The notes: generated from the sequence alone by a model not told the origin. DNA of 24,917 nt from an uncultured Lachnospiraceae bacterium (GCA_910584965.1 CAJUDZ010000036.1:1-24917), one strand, 5' to 3'; counted from the stretch's first letter, positions 15,312 through 24,252 are shown. A program made the numbers and translations.

Positions 15312-15340
15312 TTTATAACGCAAAACAAAAATAATATGAA
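15312..15340 (-). promoter_or_regulatory. Possible promoter of the ECF-kinase unit
   Basis: On the - strand TTCATA (15340-15335), 17 nt, TATAAA (15317-15312). The -35 is weak. It lies between the aldo/keto reductase stop and the structured leader, so transcription would begin just before the hairpin. Confidence 0.4.
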
Positions 15341-15347
15341 GCCGTGA

Positions 15348-16475
15348 TTACTTACCGAATGCTTCCGCGCATTCTTTCAGCCGCTCGATAACGGGAATCT
15401 GCTGCGGGCAGACTCTTTCACACTGGCCGCAGGCAATACAGTCGGAAGCCGTTCCCGCATTTTTGACTGCCTGCTCATAATCCGCTTTTCCTTTTTCGAT
15501 TCGTTCCCAGATCAACTGTTTATTTCTTGCCGCAAATATTTCGGGAATCGGAATCCGTTTCGGACATCCGGCCGTACAGTAATGACAGGCTGTACACGGA
15601 ATCGATTCCACCGCGTTTAAAGCTTCCTGTGCCTTTTTCACCGTGATCTGCTCGTCCTGGCTAAGCGGACGGAAGTCTTTCATATAGGAAAGATTATCCT
15701 GCATCTGTTCCACGCTCGACATACCGGAAAGCACCGTAAGAATGCCGTCCAGAGAAGCCGCGTAGCGGACTGCCCATGACGCCATGGAAGCCTTCGGATC
15801 CGCTTTTTGGAAAATTTCCCTTACTGTTTCGGGCGGCGCCGCAAGCATGCCTCCCTTGACCGGTTCCATGATCACGACGGATTTTCCGTGTTTTCTTGCC
15901 ACTTCATAGTTCGCTCTGGACAACACATTCGGATTTTCCCAATCCGCATAATTGATCTGGAGCTGGACAAACTCCGCATCGGGATGCGCCGTCAGCAGTT
16001 CATGAAGCAGATCCGGACCGGCATGGAAAGAAAAGCCCCAGTGTCTGATCAGTCCCTTTGCCTTCTGCTCTTTCACAAAATCCCACAGGCGGTGCTGTTC
16101 ATACGTTTTATAACTTCCGGACTGAATGGCATGCAGCAGATAATAATCGAAATATCCTGCGCCCGTCCGTTCCAGGCTCGTATAAAACTGCTGCTTTACG
16201 GACTGTTCGTCACAACCTTCCTTATTGGCGTTTATCTTGGTTGCCAGTGTAAAGGATTCCCGCGGATACCGTTCTACCAGCGCCGCTTTGGCCGTCAGCT
16301 CCGAATCTCCGTTATCGTATGTATAAGCGGTATCGAAGTATGTCTGTCCCGCCTCCATAAATAAGTCAACCATTTTTTTTGTCTGTTCCAGGTCGATTTT
16401 CCCGGATTCTTCTTTCGGCAGACGCATCAGCCCGAATCCTAATTTCGGTATATTTTCTCCAAAATATCGTTCCAT
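15348..16475 (-). CDS. Aldo/keto reductase with C-terminal 4Fe-4S dicluster domain
   Basis: Cytoplasmic oxidoreductase of 375 residues. Residues 1 to about 270 are an aldo/keto reductase barrel with the catalytic set D48, Y53 (YFDTAYTYDNG), K80 (ATKIN) and H115 (LLHAI). Residues 290-358 form a ferredoxin-type domain with two CxxCxxCxxxC motifs: C294, C297, C300, C304 and C346, C349, C352, C356, each followed by proline. This fused form is common in anaerobic Clostridia, and its physiological substrate is not known. GGGAGG gives a good RBS. It has its own promoter and probably stands alone, with the ECF gene 137 nt downstream. Confidence 0.93.
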   Translation of the reverse strand: MERYFGENIPKLGFGLMRLPKEESGKIDLEQTKKMVDLFMEAGQTYFDTAYTYDNGDSELTAKAALVERYPRESFTLATKINANKEGCDEQSVKQQFYTSLERTGAGYFDYYLLHAIQSGSYKTYEQHRLWDFVKEQKAKGLIRHWGFSFHAGPDLLHELLTAHPDAEFVQLQINYADWENPNVLSRANYEVARKHGKSVVIMEPVKGGMLAAPPETVREIFQKADPKASMASWAVRYAASLDGILTVLSGMSSVEQMQDNLSYMKDFRPLSQDEQITVKKAQEALNAVESIPCTACHYCTAGCPKRIPIPEIFAARNKQLIWERIEKGKADYEQAVKNAGTASDCIACGQCERVCPQQIPVIERLKECAEAFGK

Positions 16476-16509
16476 ACAAAATCCTCCCGCTTTTTATCTG
16501 AATAGACTA

Positions 16510-16538
16510 AAAATATCATATATCTTCGCTTTCGTCAA
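16510..16538 (-). promoter_or_regulatory. Promoter of the aldo/keto reductase gene
   Basis: On the - strand TTGACG (16538-16533), a 17 nt spacer and TATTTT (16515-16510), about 35 nt upstream of the ATG at 16475. The rest of 16539-16659 shows no feature. Confidence 0.55.
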
Positions 16539-16659
16539 TGATTCTTCCGCTCTAATCCACGACAAACACATGTATGCTTCTTTCCTCTTTGGCCTGTCTT
16601 CTTTTACACTTCTCCACATTAATTTGATAACAAAAAAAATCGAAAAAGTATGACATTGC

Positions 16660-16688
16660 TTGTAATTCATTCTTTTTCTACCTATAAT
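16660..16688 (+). promoter_or_regulatory. Promoter of the diguanylate cyclase gene
   Basis: TTGTAA (16660-16665), exactly 17 nt, then a consensus TATAAT (16683-16688). Transcription should begin near 16695, giving a leader of about 80 nt that contains the pseudoknot listed next. Confidence 0.75.
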
Positions 16689-16711
16689 TAGTAATATACC
16701 TGTATATGTGC

Positions 16712-16768
16712 GCCCTGTAAAATCCGGGGCATAAAGCAGGGCCGTTGAAAGATTATGCAGAATCGGAG
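16712..16768 (+). ncRNA. Candidate pseudoknotted leader before the diguanylate cyclase
   Basis: Stem 1 is GCCCTG (16712-16717) with CAGGGC (16737-16742). The stem 1 loop carries GCATAA (16729-16734), which is the exact complement of TTATGC (16753-16758) beyond the stem, so the two 6 bp helices form an H-type pseudoknot. TCCG (16723-16726) can also pair with CGGA (16764-16767) inside the RBS. This is the arrangement of a translation-controlling leader. It does not fit the c-di-GMP-I or c-di-GMP-II consensus as I know them. Confidence 0.4.
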
Positions 16769-16775
16769 AACCTAC

Positions 16776-18488
16776 ATGAAAAAACCGAACAAATCATTTC
16801 CGAAAACAGTGCTCCGGACACTCTGGATCCTGTATGCGCTTATCAGCACGCTTCTATGTCTTTCTCAGATTGACAGGCTGTTCATGAAAGACTATTCCGC
16901 CATGTCCGAATATATTTCTCTGGATGACTCCTGGAACATCAGCATCGGCGGCGATATCTGGCAGGATATCTCTTTGAATGACTTTTGTTTTAACGATATA
17001 AGAAAAGGCGATGAGGTCGTCATGCGCAGAAAACTCCCCGACAGCCTGGGCGCCTCCGACGGTGCGCTTCGTCTGCATATCAGACATTCCGCAGTCCGCA
17101 TCTATATCGACGACGAACTGTTCTATGAATATGGTTATGATCGGCTGGAACAGGGGAAAATGGCCGGCAGCGGGTTCCAGTTCATCAATTTTCCGAACGA
17201 ATGCCAGGGCAGAACCATGACAATCCATCTTTTTCAGACAGAAAATCATGCTTTTTCCAGACTGGATTCCCTTCGGATTTATCGTTGGGAAAACGCTTTC
17301 CGGCTTCTGATGACCGAAAACAGGATTGCGCTTTTCACAGGCTGTTTTCTGCTCATTTTTGGCCTGGTAACGATGATTATCACCGCCGTTGCGCTGGCTT
17401 TTTCCCTGAAATATATCAGGTTGTTCTGCGTCTCGCTTTTTTCGCTCCTCGTCGGTCTTTGGACGCTTTGCTATTACAATATCGTTATGGTTTTTTCCAT
17501 CCCGCTGTATGCGGTATCGCTGTTAGAATATCTTTCCCTTTATCTTTCCCCTCTCACGCTTCTGGTCTATATGCAGAAGGATGTCAACAGGCTGAAACAG
17601 AAGTTTCTCCGGTACTGTTACCGGACGCTTTTCACCGTCCAGACTGCCGCTGTCATCAGCGCGGTCGTACTTCACGGACTGGATGCGGTTCATCTTGCGG
17701 AAATGCTGCCCTATATGCAGGTGCTGATCGTCTGCGATCTCGTCTACTTTATTTTTATTGAAATCATGAATCTGAAATCCAGTCAGCCCTTCGACCGGCT
17801 TTTTCTGGCCGGCATGCTGATAATCGGCGGAGGTGTGGCCTGCGAACTTGTCAGCTACTGCGGGAGCCGTTACCGGGGAACCGATCCCCTCGCCTTTCGG
17901 GGCGCCGCTCCCGTCGGCGTCGTGATCTTCATCGCCATCCTGATCTGCTCTTTCTATCTGAATCTTACCCAAAAACTGATGCAGGAAACAGAGCGGAATT
18001 TCCTGTTGAAAAGCGCTTACACCGATGAACTGACACAAATCCATAACCGCAGATACTGCATGGAATACCTGCATAAAATAAAAGAAACGGATAATCAGAA
18101 TTATTCCATTATCTGTTTCGACTTAAATGATCTGAAAAAAGCAAACGACACCTACGGCCATGCGAGAGGCGATATCCTGATCAAAAGCGCCGCGGAAATC
18201 ATTCGGGAAACCTTTTCTTCACATGGCATCGTCGCAAGAATCGGCGGTGACGAGTTTATCGCGGTTTTAAACACTACGTCATCTGACGAAATCGCAGGGC
18301 TTCTTGAACGGTTTCAGACCGGTATTCACAGAAAAAATGAAGAAATTCCCGATCTGAATATGTCCATTGCCTATGGCTGCGCCTCCCCCAATCCCAAAGC
18401 CCACAACGTCGATCTCGTCTACCAGACCGCCGACAACCGCATGTACGAAAAGAAAAAGCAGATGAAACAGCAGGACAAAACGCCGTAA
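16776..18488 (+). CDS. Membrane diguanylate cyclase (7TM-type sensor, GGDEF)
   Basis: Makes cyclic di-GMP from two GTP. It is 570 residues: one N-terminal TM helix (about 8-27), an extracellular domain of about 150 residues with beta-rich sequence (LRLHIRHSAVRIYIDDELFYEYG), about seven TM helices between roughly 180 and 395, then a GGDEF domain. The active-site loop is RIGGDEF, with GGDEF at 490-494. The architecture matches 7TMR-DISM type sensors. The residues where an RxxD inhibitory site would lie read SSHG, so product feedback at that site is absent. Start at 16776 is chosen for CGGAG 7 nt upstream; an ATG at 16755 lies inside the leader fold. The sensed ligand is unknown. Confidence 0.9.
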   Translation: MKKPNKSFPKTVLRTLWILYALISTLLCLSQIDRLFMKDYSAMSEYISLDDSWNISIGGDIWQDISLNDFCFNDIRKGDEVVMRRKLPDSLGASDGALRLHIRHSAVRIYIDDELFYEYGYDRLEQGKMAGSGFQFINFPNECQGRTMTIHLFQTENHAFSRLDSLRIYRWENAFRLLMTENRIALFTGCFLLIFGLVTMIITAVALAFSLKYIRLFCVSLFSLLVGLWTLCYYNIVMVFSIPLYAVSLLEYLSLYLSPLTLLVYMQKDVNRLKQKFLRYCYRTLFTVQTAAVISAVVLHGLDAVHLAEMLPYMQVLIVCDLVYFIFIEIMNLKSSQPFDRLFLAGMLIIGGGVACELVSYCGSRYRGTDPLAFRGAAPVGVVIFIAILICSFYLNLTQKLMQETERNFLLKSAYTDELTQIHNRRYCMEYLHKIKETDNQNYSIICFDLNDLKKANDTYGHARGDILIKSAAEIIRETFSSHGIVARIGGDEFIAVLNTTSSDEIAGLLERFQTGIHRKNEEIPDLNMSIAYGCASPNPKAHNVDLVYQTADNRMYEKKKQMKQQDKTP

Positions 18489-18541
18489 CCATCTGCCTTT
18501 TATGGCATAACATAATGATATAACTTTTTTGGAGGCTCTCT

Positions 18542-19183
18542 ATGGATTCTCCTTCTATTGCCATTGTCGGCCGCTCACAGGATACCGCCAATTATGAAAA
18601 AGCGCTGCGGCTTATCGGCGTTTCACCCTTTACCACGCTGGATCCCGAGCAATGCGCGGACTGCCGCGGGCTGCTGCTCCCCGGCGGCGGAGACATCACC
18701 CCCGCTTTTTTCGGACAGACAAACCACGGTTCCGAACAAATTGATACCGAACTGGATATCCTTCAGCTTCAGGCCCTCGATCTGTTCGTCAAATGGCGCA
18801 GACCCGTACTCGGCATCTGTAAAGGCATGCAGATCATCAACGTTCATTTCGGCGGTTCTATTTGTCAGCATATTAAAACCGCGACAAAACATCGATGGAA
18901 CGGAAAAGATCAGTTCCACTATGTGTATCATATCGGATGCAGCCGGACGGATTTCTTCTATCAGCTTTACGGAAGCAGCGCTTTCGTCAACTCCGCCCAC
19001 CATCAGGCTGTCGACCGCACCGGCCGGAATCTTCTCCCGGTCTGTCAGGCATCCGACGGAACGCTCGAAGCGCTCGTCCACGACTCCCTGCCGGTTCTTG
19101 GCGTCCAGTGGCATCCGGAACGGATATTCGATAAGGGAGGCATGGAACTGCTCTCCTATTTTGCGGAACTCGGTTCTGCCTGA
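18542..19183 (+). CDS. Class I glutamine amidotransferase / gamma-glutamyl-GABA hydrolase family (PuuD-like)
   Basis: Cytoplasmic hydrolase of 213 residues with the triad of class I amidotransferases: nucleophile C93 in LGICKGMQ, and H191 and E193 in VQWHPE. LLLPGGGDITPAFFG (45-59) is the conserved glycine-rich loop of the gamma-glutamyl-gamma-aminobutyrate hydrolase group. Family members release glutamate from gamma-glutamyl amides. No polyamine genes are beside it, so the true substrate is open. GGAGG lies 6 nt before the ATG. The start follows the cyclase stop by 53 nt, so it may share that transcript. Its last 28 nt overlap the end of the convergent Mbeg1-like gene. Confidence 0.88.
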   Translation: MDSPSIAIVGRSQDTANYEKALRLIGVSPFTTLDPEQCADCRGLLLPGGGDITPAFFGQTNHGSEQIDTELDILQLQALDLFVKWRRPVLGICKGMQIINVHFGGSICQHIKTATKHRWNGKDQFHYVYHIGCSRTDFFYQLYGSSAFVNSAHHQAVDRTGRNLLPVCQASDGTLEALVHDSLPVLGVQWHPERIFDKGGMELLSYFAELGSA

Positions 19184-20304
19184 GAAAGAGTCTTTATTCC
19201 TTTCTTTCTCCCCTGAAATTCTTCCTTCGTATTTTGCGACAGAACTTCAAACAGCGCCTTCATAATATTGTTCATGACTTTGGTTGTATCGGCGTCAACA
19301 TTTTTAATTGCCGACATAATTCCCTGTATGCTTTTCTTCCAGTTCGCGGTAAAATCGATCAGGTTATCCGCCTCAGACGCTTTTACGACATCGTACAGCG
19401 TGTCCACAAAGATACGCATCTGTTCCTGATTTAATGACAAGATCCAGTCATTGAGCGCTGCGTCCATAAACATTCTGCCGGAATAGATCTGCTTTACAAT
19501 GCGGAAATCATCTTTCTCAATGAGCCAGGAATAGGGATTGTGCTGTGCCAGTCCGAAACTCTTGCTTTCCACGACCCGGTAGCTTCCTTCGGAGGAAAGC
19601 AGCATTCCAACCATCGACGAATGGGGAACCGTACGACGGATTTTCTGCTCTATCCGCTCAAAACTGCTCTTCTCCCTGACCTCCGGCCGGAATCCCGGAC
19701 CGTCATGATTAAATATCGTGACAATTCGTTCCTGCACTTCCGGCCGACAGTTCATTGCCGCATATACCGCAAAGTTACCGCCTTTGGAATGCCCGCCCAC
19801 ATAAAAGGAAGACTCGAATTTCTCCGCTGCTTTTTCCAGATAAGCGGCGCTCATAATCTGACCCGGAACCGGTTCGGAAAAGGCCAGATTCAAATCTTCC
19901 TTCCATCCGACAATCGTTTCGTCCGTCCCACGATAGGCAATGTAAAAAAGCCCTTCGGCCGGTTGAAACGTAACCGCCGAAAACTGTGTTTCTCTTTCCA
20001 GCTCAATTTGATTTACATAATAGTTTATTTTCAAACCGCCAAACCGTCTGCTGTGCACCATCGCCAGAAATAATTCGGTATTTTTTTCCCGATACCGCTC
20101 GTCTCCGTATAAATTGTCGTAATCTCTGTTCTCGAAAACCTGCCGGATGGATACGAAAGGCGCATTGTCCTCGAGTCCCGGAACAAGGCCGTCAAATTTC
20201 AGATAAGAAAACTGGCTTAAAATCAGGCTGTCCACCTCACTGAGCGGCTTCTCCGAAAAAGTATAATCCCCATATTCCTGAATATAATCGATCATCGTTC
20301 CCAT
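19156..20304 (-). CDS. Mbeg1-like protein (DUF2974), predicted alpha/beta hydrolase
   Basis: Predicted alpha/beta hydrolase of the Mbeg1-like/DUF2974 family, 382 residues. The N-terminus MIDYIQEYGDYTFSEKPLSE is followed by DSLILSQFSYLKFDG, a family hallmark. YRGTDE (124-129) is the oxyanion region, as in class 3 lipases, and VGGHSKGGNFAVYAA holds the nucleophile S173 in GHSKGG. Substrate is unknown. A GTG at 20313 and ATG at 20310 are possible starts, but the GGGG site fits the ATG at 20304 (8 nt spacing). The nucleoid-associated protein gene lies 23 nt upstream on the same strand, so they are likely co-transcribed. Confidence 0.87.
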   Translation of the reverse strand: MGTMIDYIQEYGDYTFSEKPLSEVDSLILSQFSYLKFDGLVPGLEDNAPFVSIRQVFENRDYDNLYGDERYREKNTELFLAMVHSRRFGGLKINYYVNQIELERETQFSAVTFQPAEGLFYIAYRGTDETIVGWKEDLNLAFSEPVPGQIMSAAYLEKAAEKFESSFYVGGHSKGGNFAVYAAMNCRPEVQERIVTIFNHDGPGFRPEVREKSSFERIEQKIRRTVPHSSMVGMLLSSEGSYRVVESKSFGLAQHNPYSWLIEKDDFRIVKQIYSGRMFMDAALNDWILSLNQEQMRIFVDTLYDVVKASEADNLIDFTANWKKSIQGIMSAIKNVDADTTKVMNNIMKALFEVLSQNTKEEFQGRKKGIKTLSQAEPSSAK

Positions 20305-20327
20305 AGACATCACCCCGTTTCAGACAA

Positions 20328-21347
20328 TTACAGCTTCGCTTCCAAATGCTCTATGTTCTTGATCAGCACGGAAACCGTACCGTTCGGATTGGTAATAAAC
20401 TCCACACTCCGCGGATTTTTATACTGTTCCATCGGAATCCTGATTTCGATTCCGGTATCCGTGTACAGATGCTGACTCTGATATTTTCTGACCGTATTTT
20501 CGCTTTGCGGCCTGATTTCTTCTTTTACCAGATCATACTTTTCCATTTTATCCTGAAAAGCGGTTTTTAATTCCGGCTTTTCTTCAAAAATCTTCTCCGC
20601 AATCTCCTCCACGGTAAAGCCGCCGCTCTCCACAATCTGCTCCTGTATGATGCTCTTGGCTTCCATCTGTTTCACAAAGCGCTCCGACTCGTCATACCCT
20701 TCCTTCTGCACGCTCTCCACCGCCTTGCTGACAATGGAAAGCTTGGATTTATGGGAAAGGTGGCTGCTGCATTTTAAGAAAAGGAAAGAAAAATAATTGG
20801 TTTTCTCTCCGTTCACTTCATATTTTTTCTCGATGGCCCACACCGAAAGATCGTCGAGCCGGATGATGGCCGCCTCCGTCAGCCGCTGGCTTTCGGGCGG
20901 CAGAATAGACTTATGCCTTATTATTTCATTGCTGTTCCCTTCCTCCAGAGCCATCGTCCGATGCGTGTAGAAGGGCTTATAATTCATTTTCAGAAGCGCC
21001 AGATATTCTTCATCCTCGTACTGGAACCGCACCACAATCAGGTCTGCGGGCGGAATATCAATATTGCTTTTCATAATCTCATACAGAAGCGCCGCGATAT
21101 CTTTGCTGATATCCACAAAAGATTCGTCCGCATACTGCTCCAGAATATGATATACTTCGGACTCTTCTTTATAAAAACGGCTTTCTTTCGTATCGTCTCC
21201 GGAACTGATTTTCGCGATATGTTCTTTGATAAAATCAGCAAATTCCGAACCATACTCCAGCTCCGTATCGGATAACACCGGCATGCCGATCGTCGAATCC
21301 ATAATATGCACGATCGCTTTCCTGATTCGTATATTTTCTTTTATCAT
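20328..21347 (-). CDS. Nucleoid-associated protein (YejK/NdpA family)
   Basis: Protein of 339 residues matching the nucleoid-associated NdpA/YejK family. It begins with ENIRIRKAIVHIMDSTIGMPVLSD, the family's N-terminal strand-helix with IRKAIVHIxD. Other blocks are ADLIVVRFQYEDEEYLALLKMNYK and a C-terminal GIEIRIPMEQYKNPRSVEF. The family associates with the nucleoid in Enterobacteria; its role in Clostridia is not established. The ATG at 21347 is chosen for GGGAGGG about 7 nt upstream; an ATG at 21365 lies before that site. Mbeg1-like follows in the same direction. Confidence 0.87.
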   Translation of the reverse strand: MIKENIRIRKAIVHIMDSTIGMPVLSDTELEYGSEFADFIKEHIAKISSGDDTKESRFYKEESEVYHILEQYADESFVDISKDIAALLYEIMKSNIDIPPADLIVVRFQYEDEEYLALLKMNYKPFYTHRTMALEEGNSNEIIRHKSILPPESQRLTEAAIIRLDDLSVWAIEKKYEVNGEKTNYFSFLFLKCSSHLSHKSKLSIVSKAVESVQKEGYDESERFVKQMEAKSIIQEQIVESGGFTVEEIAEKIFEEKPELKTAFQDKMEKYDLVKEEIRPQSENTVRKYQSQHLYTDTGIEIRIPMEQYKNPRSVEFITNPNGTVSVLIKNIEHLEAKL

Positions 21348-21439
21348 CCGTATCCCTCCCAACATTACGTTTCGCCCCGCGGACGCGCCATACTACTTCC
21401 CGGCGGGCCTCCTCCGAAATGAGCATCAGCAGTTTTTTT

Positions 21440-22882
21440 CTAGTATTTTTTCCACACTCTGGGTGAAAACAGCAGCAGCATCGGCAAAAGCTCCAAGCGT
21501 CCCGTCAGCATATCGAACATCAGTACGAACTTGGAGAAAACCGAATAACCGCCGTAATTACAGGTAGGCCCCACCGCATGGAAGCCCGGCCCCACATTGT
21601 TCAGATTCGCCAGCACCGCCGACAGGTTGGTTTCCATATCATAATTGTCAAGCGACAAAAACAGGAATGACACCATACAGACAACGAGATAAATGATCAG
21701 ATAAGAACGAATCGAGCTCACCGTCTCATCATCCACAACCCGCCCTTCCAGATGCGGCTTTTTCACGATCTGCGGATGAACGACCCGCAGAAGTTCTCGT
21801 CTCATATCCTGTACAAGCACCAGAATACGGGATACCTTAAAACCGCCTCCCGTACTGCCCGCGCAGGCGCCGACCGCCATGATCACCAAAAGGACCGCTT
21901 TGGAAAATTCCGGCCACTGATCAAAATCCGCGGTAGAAAAGCCCGTGGTGCTTCCGAGGGAAGCGACCTGAAAAAGCGCATGGTGAAAGGCTTCCGCAAT
22001 ATTACCGTAATATCCCCTGATATTCCATGCGATCAGCGCCGCCGCGCCGAAAAACAGAATCAGGTAATATCTCGCTTCTTCATACAAAAATGCTTCTTTC
22101 GGCTTTCTTGCAACCAAAAGCAGATAATAGACGTTAAAGTTCATGCCGCCCAATATCATAAATACCGTAAAAATAATCTGCACCGACAGCTTATACGTTC
22201 CGATACTCGTATTCAGGACGCCGAAACCGCCTGTCCCCAATGTGGAAAAAGACAGCACCGTAGAATCGTACAGGCTCATGCCCGCAATTTTCAGCACAAT
22301 GATCTGCAATATGGTAATTCCGATATAGATGCCATAGAGAATCTTCGCCGTCAGCTGCACCCGCGGCACCAGCTTTCCGACGGAAGGCCCCGGGCTCTCC
22401 GCCCGCATCAGGTGCATATTATAACCGCCGGATAACGGCAGTACCGCCAGAATCAGAACGAGAACCCCCATACCGCCGATCCAGTGCGTGAAAAGCCGCC
22501 AGAACTGCACGCTTTTAGACAAACATTCCACATCCGGTAAAATGCTGGCCCCTGTCGTCGTCAGACCGGAAATCGTCTCATAAAGCGCATCCACAAAACC
22601 CGGTATTTCCCGGCTGAAATAAAATGGCAGCGCGCCAACGACGCTCAATACGACCCATGTCAGGGAAACGGTAATAAACCCTTCCCTGGCATAAAAAACA
22701 TTGCTTTTCGGCTTCCATCTTTTGCCGATTTCCGCCACAATCAGGCATCCGGCCATGACGACCGCAAAAGAATATCCCGCTTTTTCCTGATAAATGATCG
22801 CTACCAGACAGGGAAGCGCCAGAAAAAGCGCGGCAAACTCCAGAACACGAAATAAAATATATCTGATAATTGAGTAATTCAT
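21440..22882 (-). CDS. trkH: Trk-type potassium uptake membrane subunit TrkH
   Basis: Potassium-translocating membrane subunit, 480 residues, with the four pore loops of the TrkH/KtrB superfamily: SGLTTTGASIL, STLGTGGFGVL, GSTTGFSTADFDQWP and AGSTGGGFKVSR. Each has the selectivity-filter glycine. HWIGGMGVLVL is the usual block after the first loop. Length agrees with TrkH rather than the shorter KtrB. AAAGGGGA lies about 9 nt before the ATG. It starts 14 nt after the TrkA stop, so the two form an operon: TrkA gates this pore on the cytoplasmic side. About 90 nt separate its stop from the next gene, with no clear terminator. Confidence 0.95.
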   Translation of the reverse strand: MNYSIIRYILFRVLEFAALFLALPCLVAIIYQEKAGYSFAVVMAGCLIVAEIGKRWKPKSNVFYAREGFITVSLTWVVLSVVGALPFYFSREIPGFVDALYETISGLTTTGASILPDVECLSKSVQFWRLFTHWIGGMGVLVLILAVLPLSGGYNMHLMRAESPGPSVGKLVPRVQLTAKILYGIYIGITILQIIVLKIAGMSLYDSTVLSFSTLGTGGFGVLNTSIGTYKLSVQIIFTVFMILGGMNFNVYYLLLVARKPKEAFLYEEARYYLILFFGAAALIAWNIRGYYGNIAEAFHHALFQVASLGSTTGFSTADFDQWPEFSKAVLLVIMAVGACAGSTGGGFKVSRILVLVQDMRRELLRVVHPQIVKKPHLEGRVVDDETVSSIRSYLIIYLVVCMVSFLFLSLDNYDMETNLSAVLANLNNVGPGFHAVGPTCNYGGYSVFSKFVLMFDMLTGRLELLPMLLLFSPRVWKKY

Positions 22883-22896
22883 GCAAGCGTTCCCCT

Positions 22897-24252
22897 TTAT
22901 TTCAAAATATCCTTGATGTCATTCAGTCCCGTTTTGGTTGTCACAACGATTACCATATCGCCTTTCCGTATTACGCTCTGGCCCCCCGGGATACTGATCG
23001 TTCCTTTATGATTGATCGAACAGATCAGAATATTCGGCTTAATCTTCAGATCCTGAAGCGGTATTCCGATCACGGGAGAATCTTCCTTAACGCAAAATTC
23101 CAGCGCCTCCACCCGGTTATCATTCAGGCGGTAGAGCGTCTCGATGTTGCTCCCGAGCGAGTTATCCATCGCACGCACGTATTTAATGATATTTTCCGCC
23201 GTCAGATATTTCGGATAAATAACGCTGCCGATGTCCAGGCTGTCGATGATTTCATCGTAGGAAATCCGATGTACATGCGTAATCAGCTTTGCTTTCGAAA
23301 CGCTTTTCGCAAACAGGGAAAGCATAATATTTTCTTCGTCAACGCTCGTCATCGCAACAAAAGCGTCCGTCTGCATCAGCCCTTCCTGCATCAGCAGATT
23401 CCGGTCCGTCCCGTCTCCCTGTATGATCGTTGCCTTCGGCAGCAGCTCGCTCAGTTCTTCACATCTTGCCGCGTTTACCTCTATGATTTTAATATGGATT
23501 CCCATATCCATCAACTGTCTTGCCAGATAATAAGCCGTTTTCCCGCCGCCGATAATCATGACATTTTTCGCACGTGTAACGACCGCTCCGAGTTTTTTGA
23601 AAAATCCCAGATTTTTCTGCGGCGTACCGATAATGGAAATTTCATCCAGCGCACGAATAATAAAATTACCGCCCGGAATATACACGTCTTCTCCGCGCTC
23701 TACCGTACAGATCAGAATGTCCGATTTCAGCCTGCTCTTAATCTGCTGTAAAGACTGGTCGCACAGAACGGAATCCTCTCCGACACGGTATTTTACAACC
23801 TCTACCCTTCCTTTTGTAAACGTATCGATCGTAATGGCTGACGGGAATTTTAAGAGACGCGCCATTTCAGCCGCGGCGGCAAGCTCCGGATTGATGACCA
23901 TGGACAGTCCGAGTTCTTCTTTAATATAGCTGATTTCCAAATTATAGATAGGATTCCTGACTCTGGCGATCGTATGACAGCCGCCCGTCTTTCTGGCAAT
24001 CAGACAGCATAACAGATTTACCTCATCGGAACCTGTCACCGCAATCAGAAGATGCGCGTCTTCCACACCGGCTTCTTTCTGTACCGCGAAGCTGACACCG
24101 TTCCCGTTCACACCCATGACGTCATAGCTGTTGCTCAGATTCTGAAGCCTCTGCCTGTTCATATCAATTACTGCAATATTATGCCCTTCCGAGCTGAGCT
24201 GTTCTGCCAGCGTCGCCCCTACATTTCCACATCCAACGATAATAATCTGCAT
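22897..24252 (-). CDS. trkA: Trk potassium transporter regulatory subunit TrkA
   Basis: Cytoplasmic nucleotide-binding gating subunit of the Trk potassium system, 451 residues in two tandem RCK halves. The first Rossmann fold opens with MQIIIVGCGNVGATLAEQL (GxGxxG at 7-12) and ends its second strand with VIDMN; the second opens with VMIIGGGKTAYYLARQL and ends with IIEVN. Each half is followed by a TrkA-C domain (RVEVVKYRVGEDSVL and RVEALEFCVKEDSPVIG). The two-half form is that of classic TrkA; KtrA has one. AAAGGG gives the RBS. It is co-transcribed with trkH downstream. Nucleotide preference (NAD or ATP) cannot be fixed by eye. Confidence 0.95.
   Translation of the reverse strand: MQIIIVGCGNVGATLAEQLSSEGHNIAVIDMNRQRLQNLSNSYDVMGVNGNGVSFAVQKEAGVEDAHLLIAVTGSDEVNLLCCLIARKTGGCHTIARVRNPIYNLEISYIKEELGLSMVINPELAAAAEMARLLKFPSAITIDTFTKGRVEVVKYRVGEDSVLCDQSLQQIKSRLKSDILICTVERGEDVYIPGGNFIIRALDEISIIGTPQKNLGFFKKLGAVVTRAKNVMIIGGGKTAYYLARQLMDMGIHIKIIEVNAARCEELSELLPKATIIQGDGTDRNLLMQEGLMQTDAFVAMTSVDEENIMLSLFAKSVSKAKLITHVHRISYDEIIDSLDIGSVIYPKYLTAENIIKYVRAMDNSLGSNIETLYRLNDNRVEALEFCVKEDSPVIGIPLQDLKIKPNILICSINHKGTISIPGGQSVIRKGDMVIVVTTKTGLNDIKDILK

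Noticed and set aside
16700..16768. c-di-GMP-I (GEMM) riboswitch before the GGDEF gene
   Set aside because: GGGGCATAAAGC and GGGCC blocks look similar at first, but the two paired stems and the tetraloop receptor of GEMM-I cannot be formed; the pseudoknot explains the sequence better.
22870..23751. 293-codon + strand open frame opposite trkA
   Set aside because: TrkA on the - strand has both RCK halves intact with RBS and partner gene; the opposite frame is His/Arg/Phe-rich shadow sequence.
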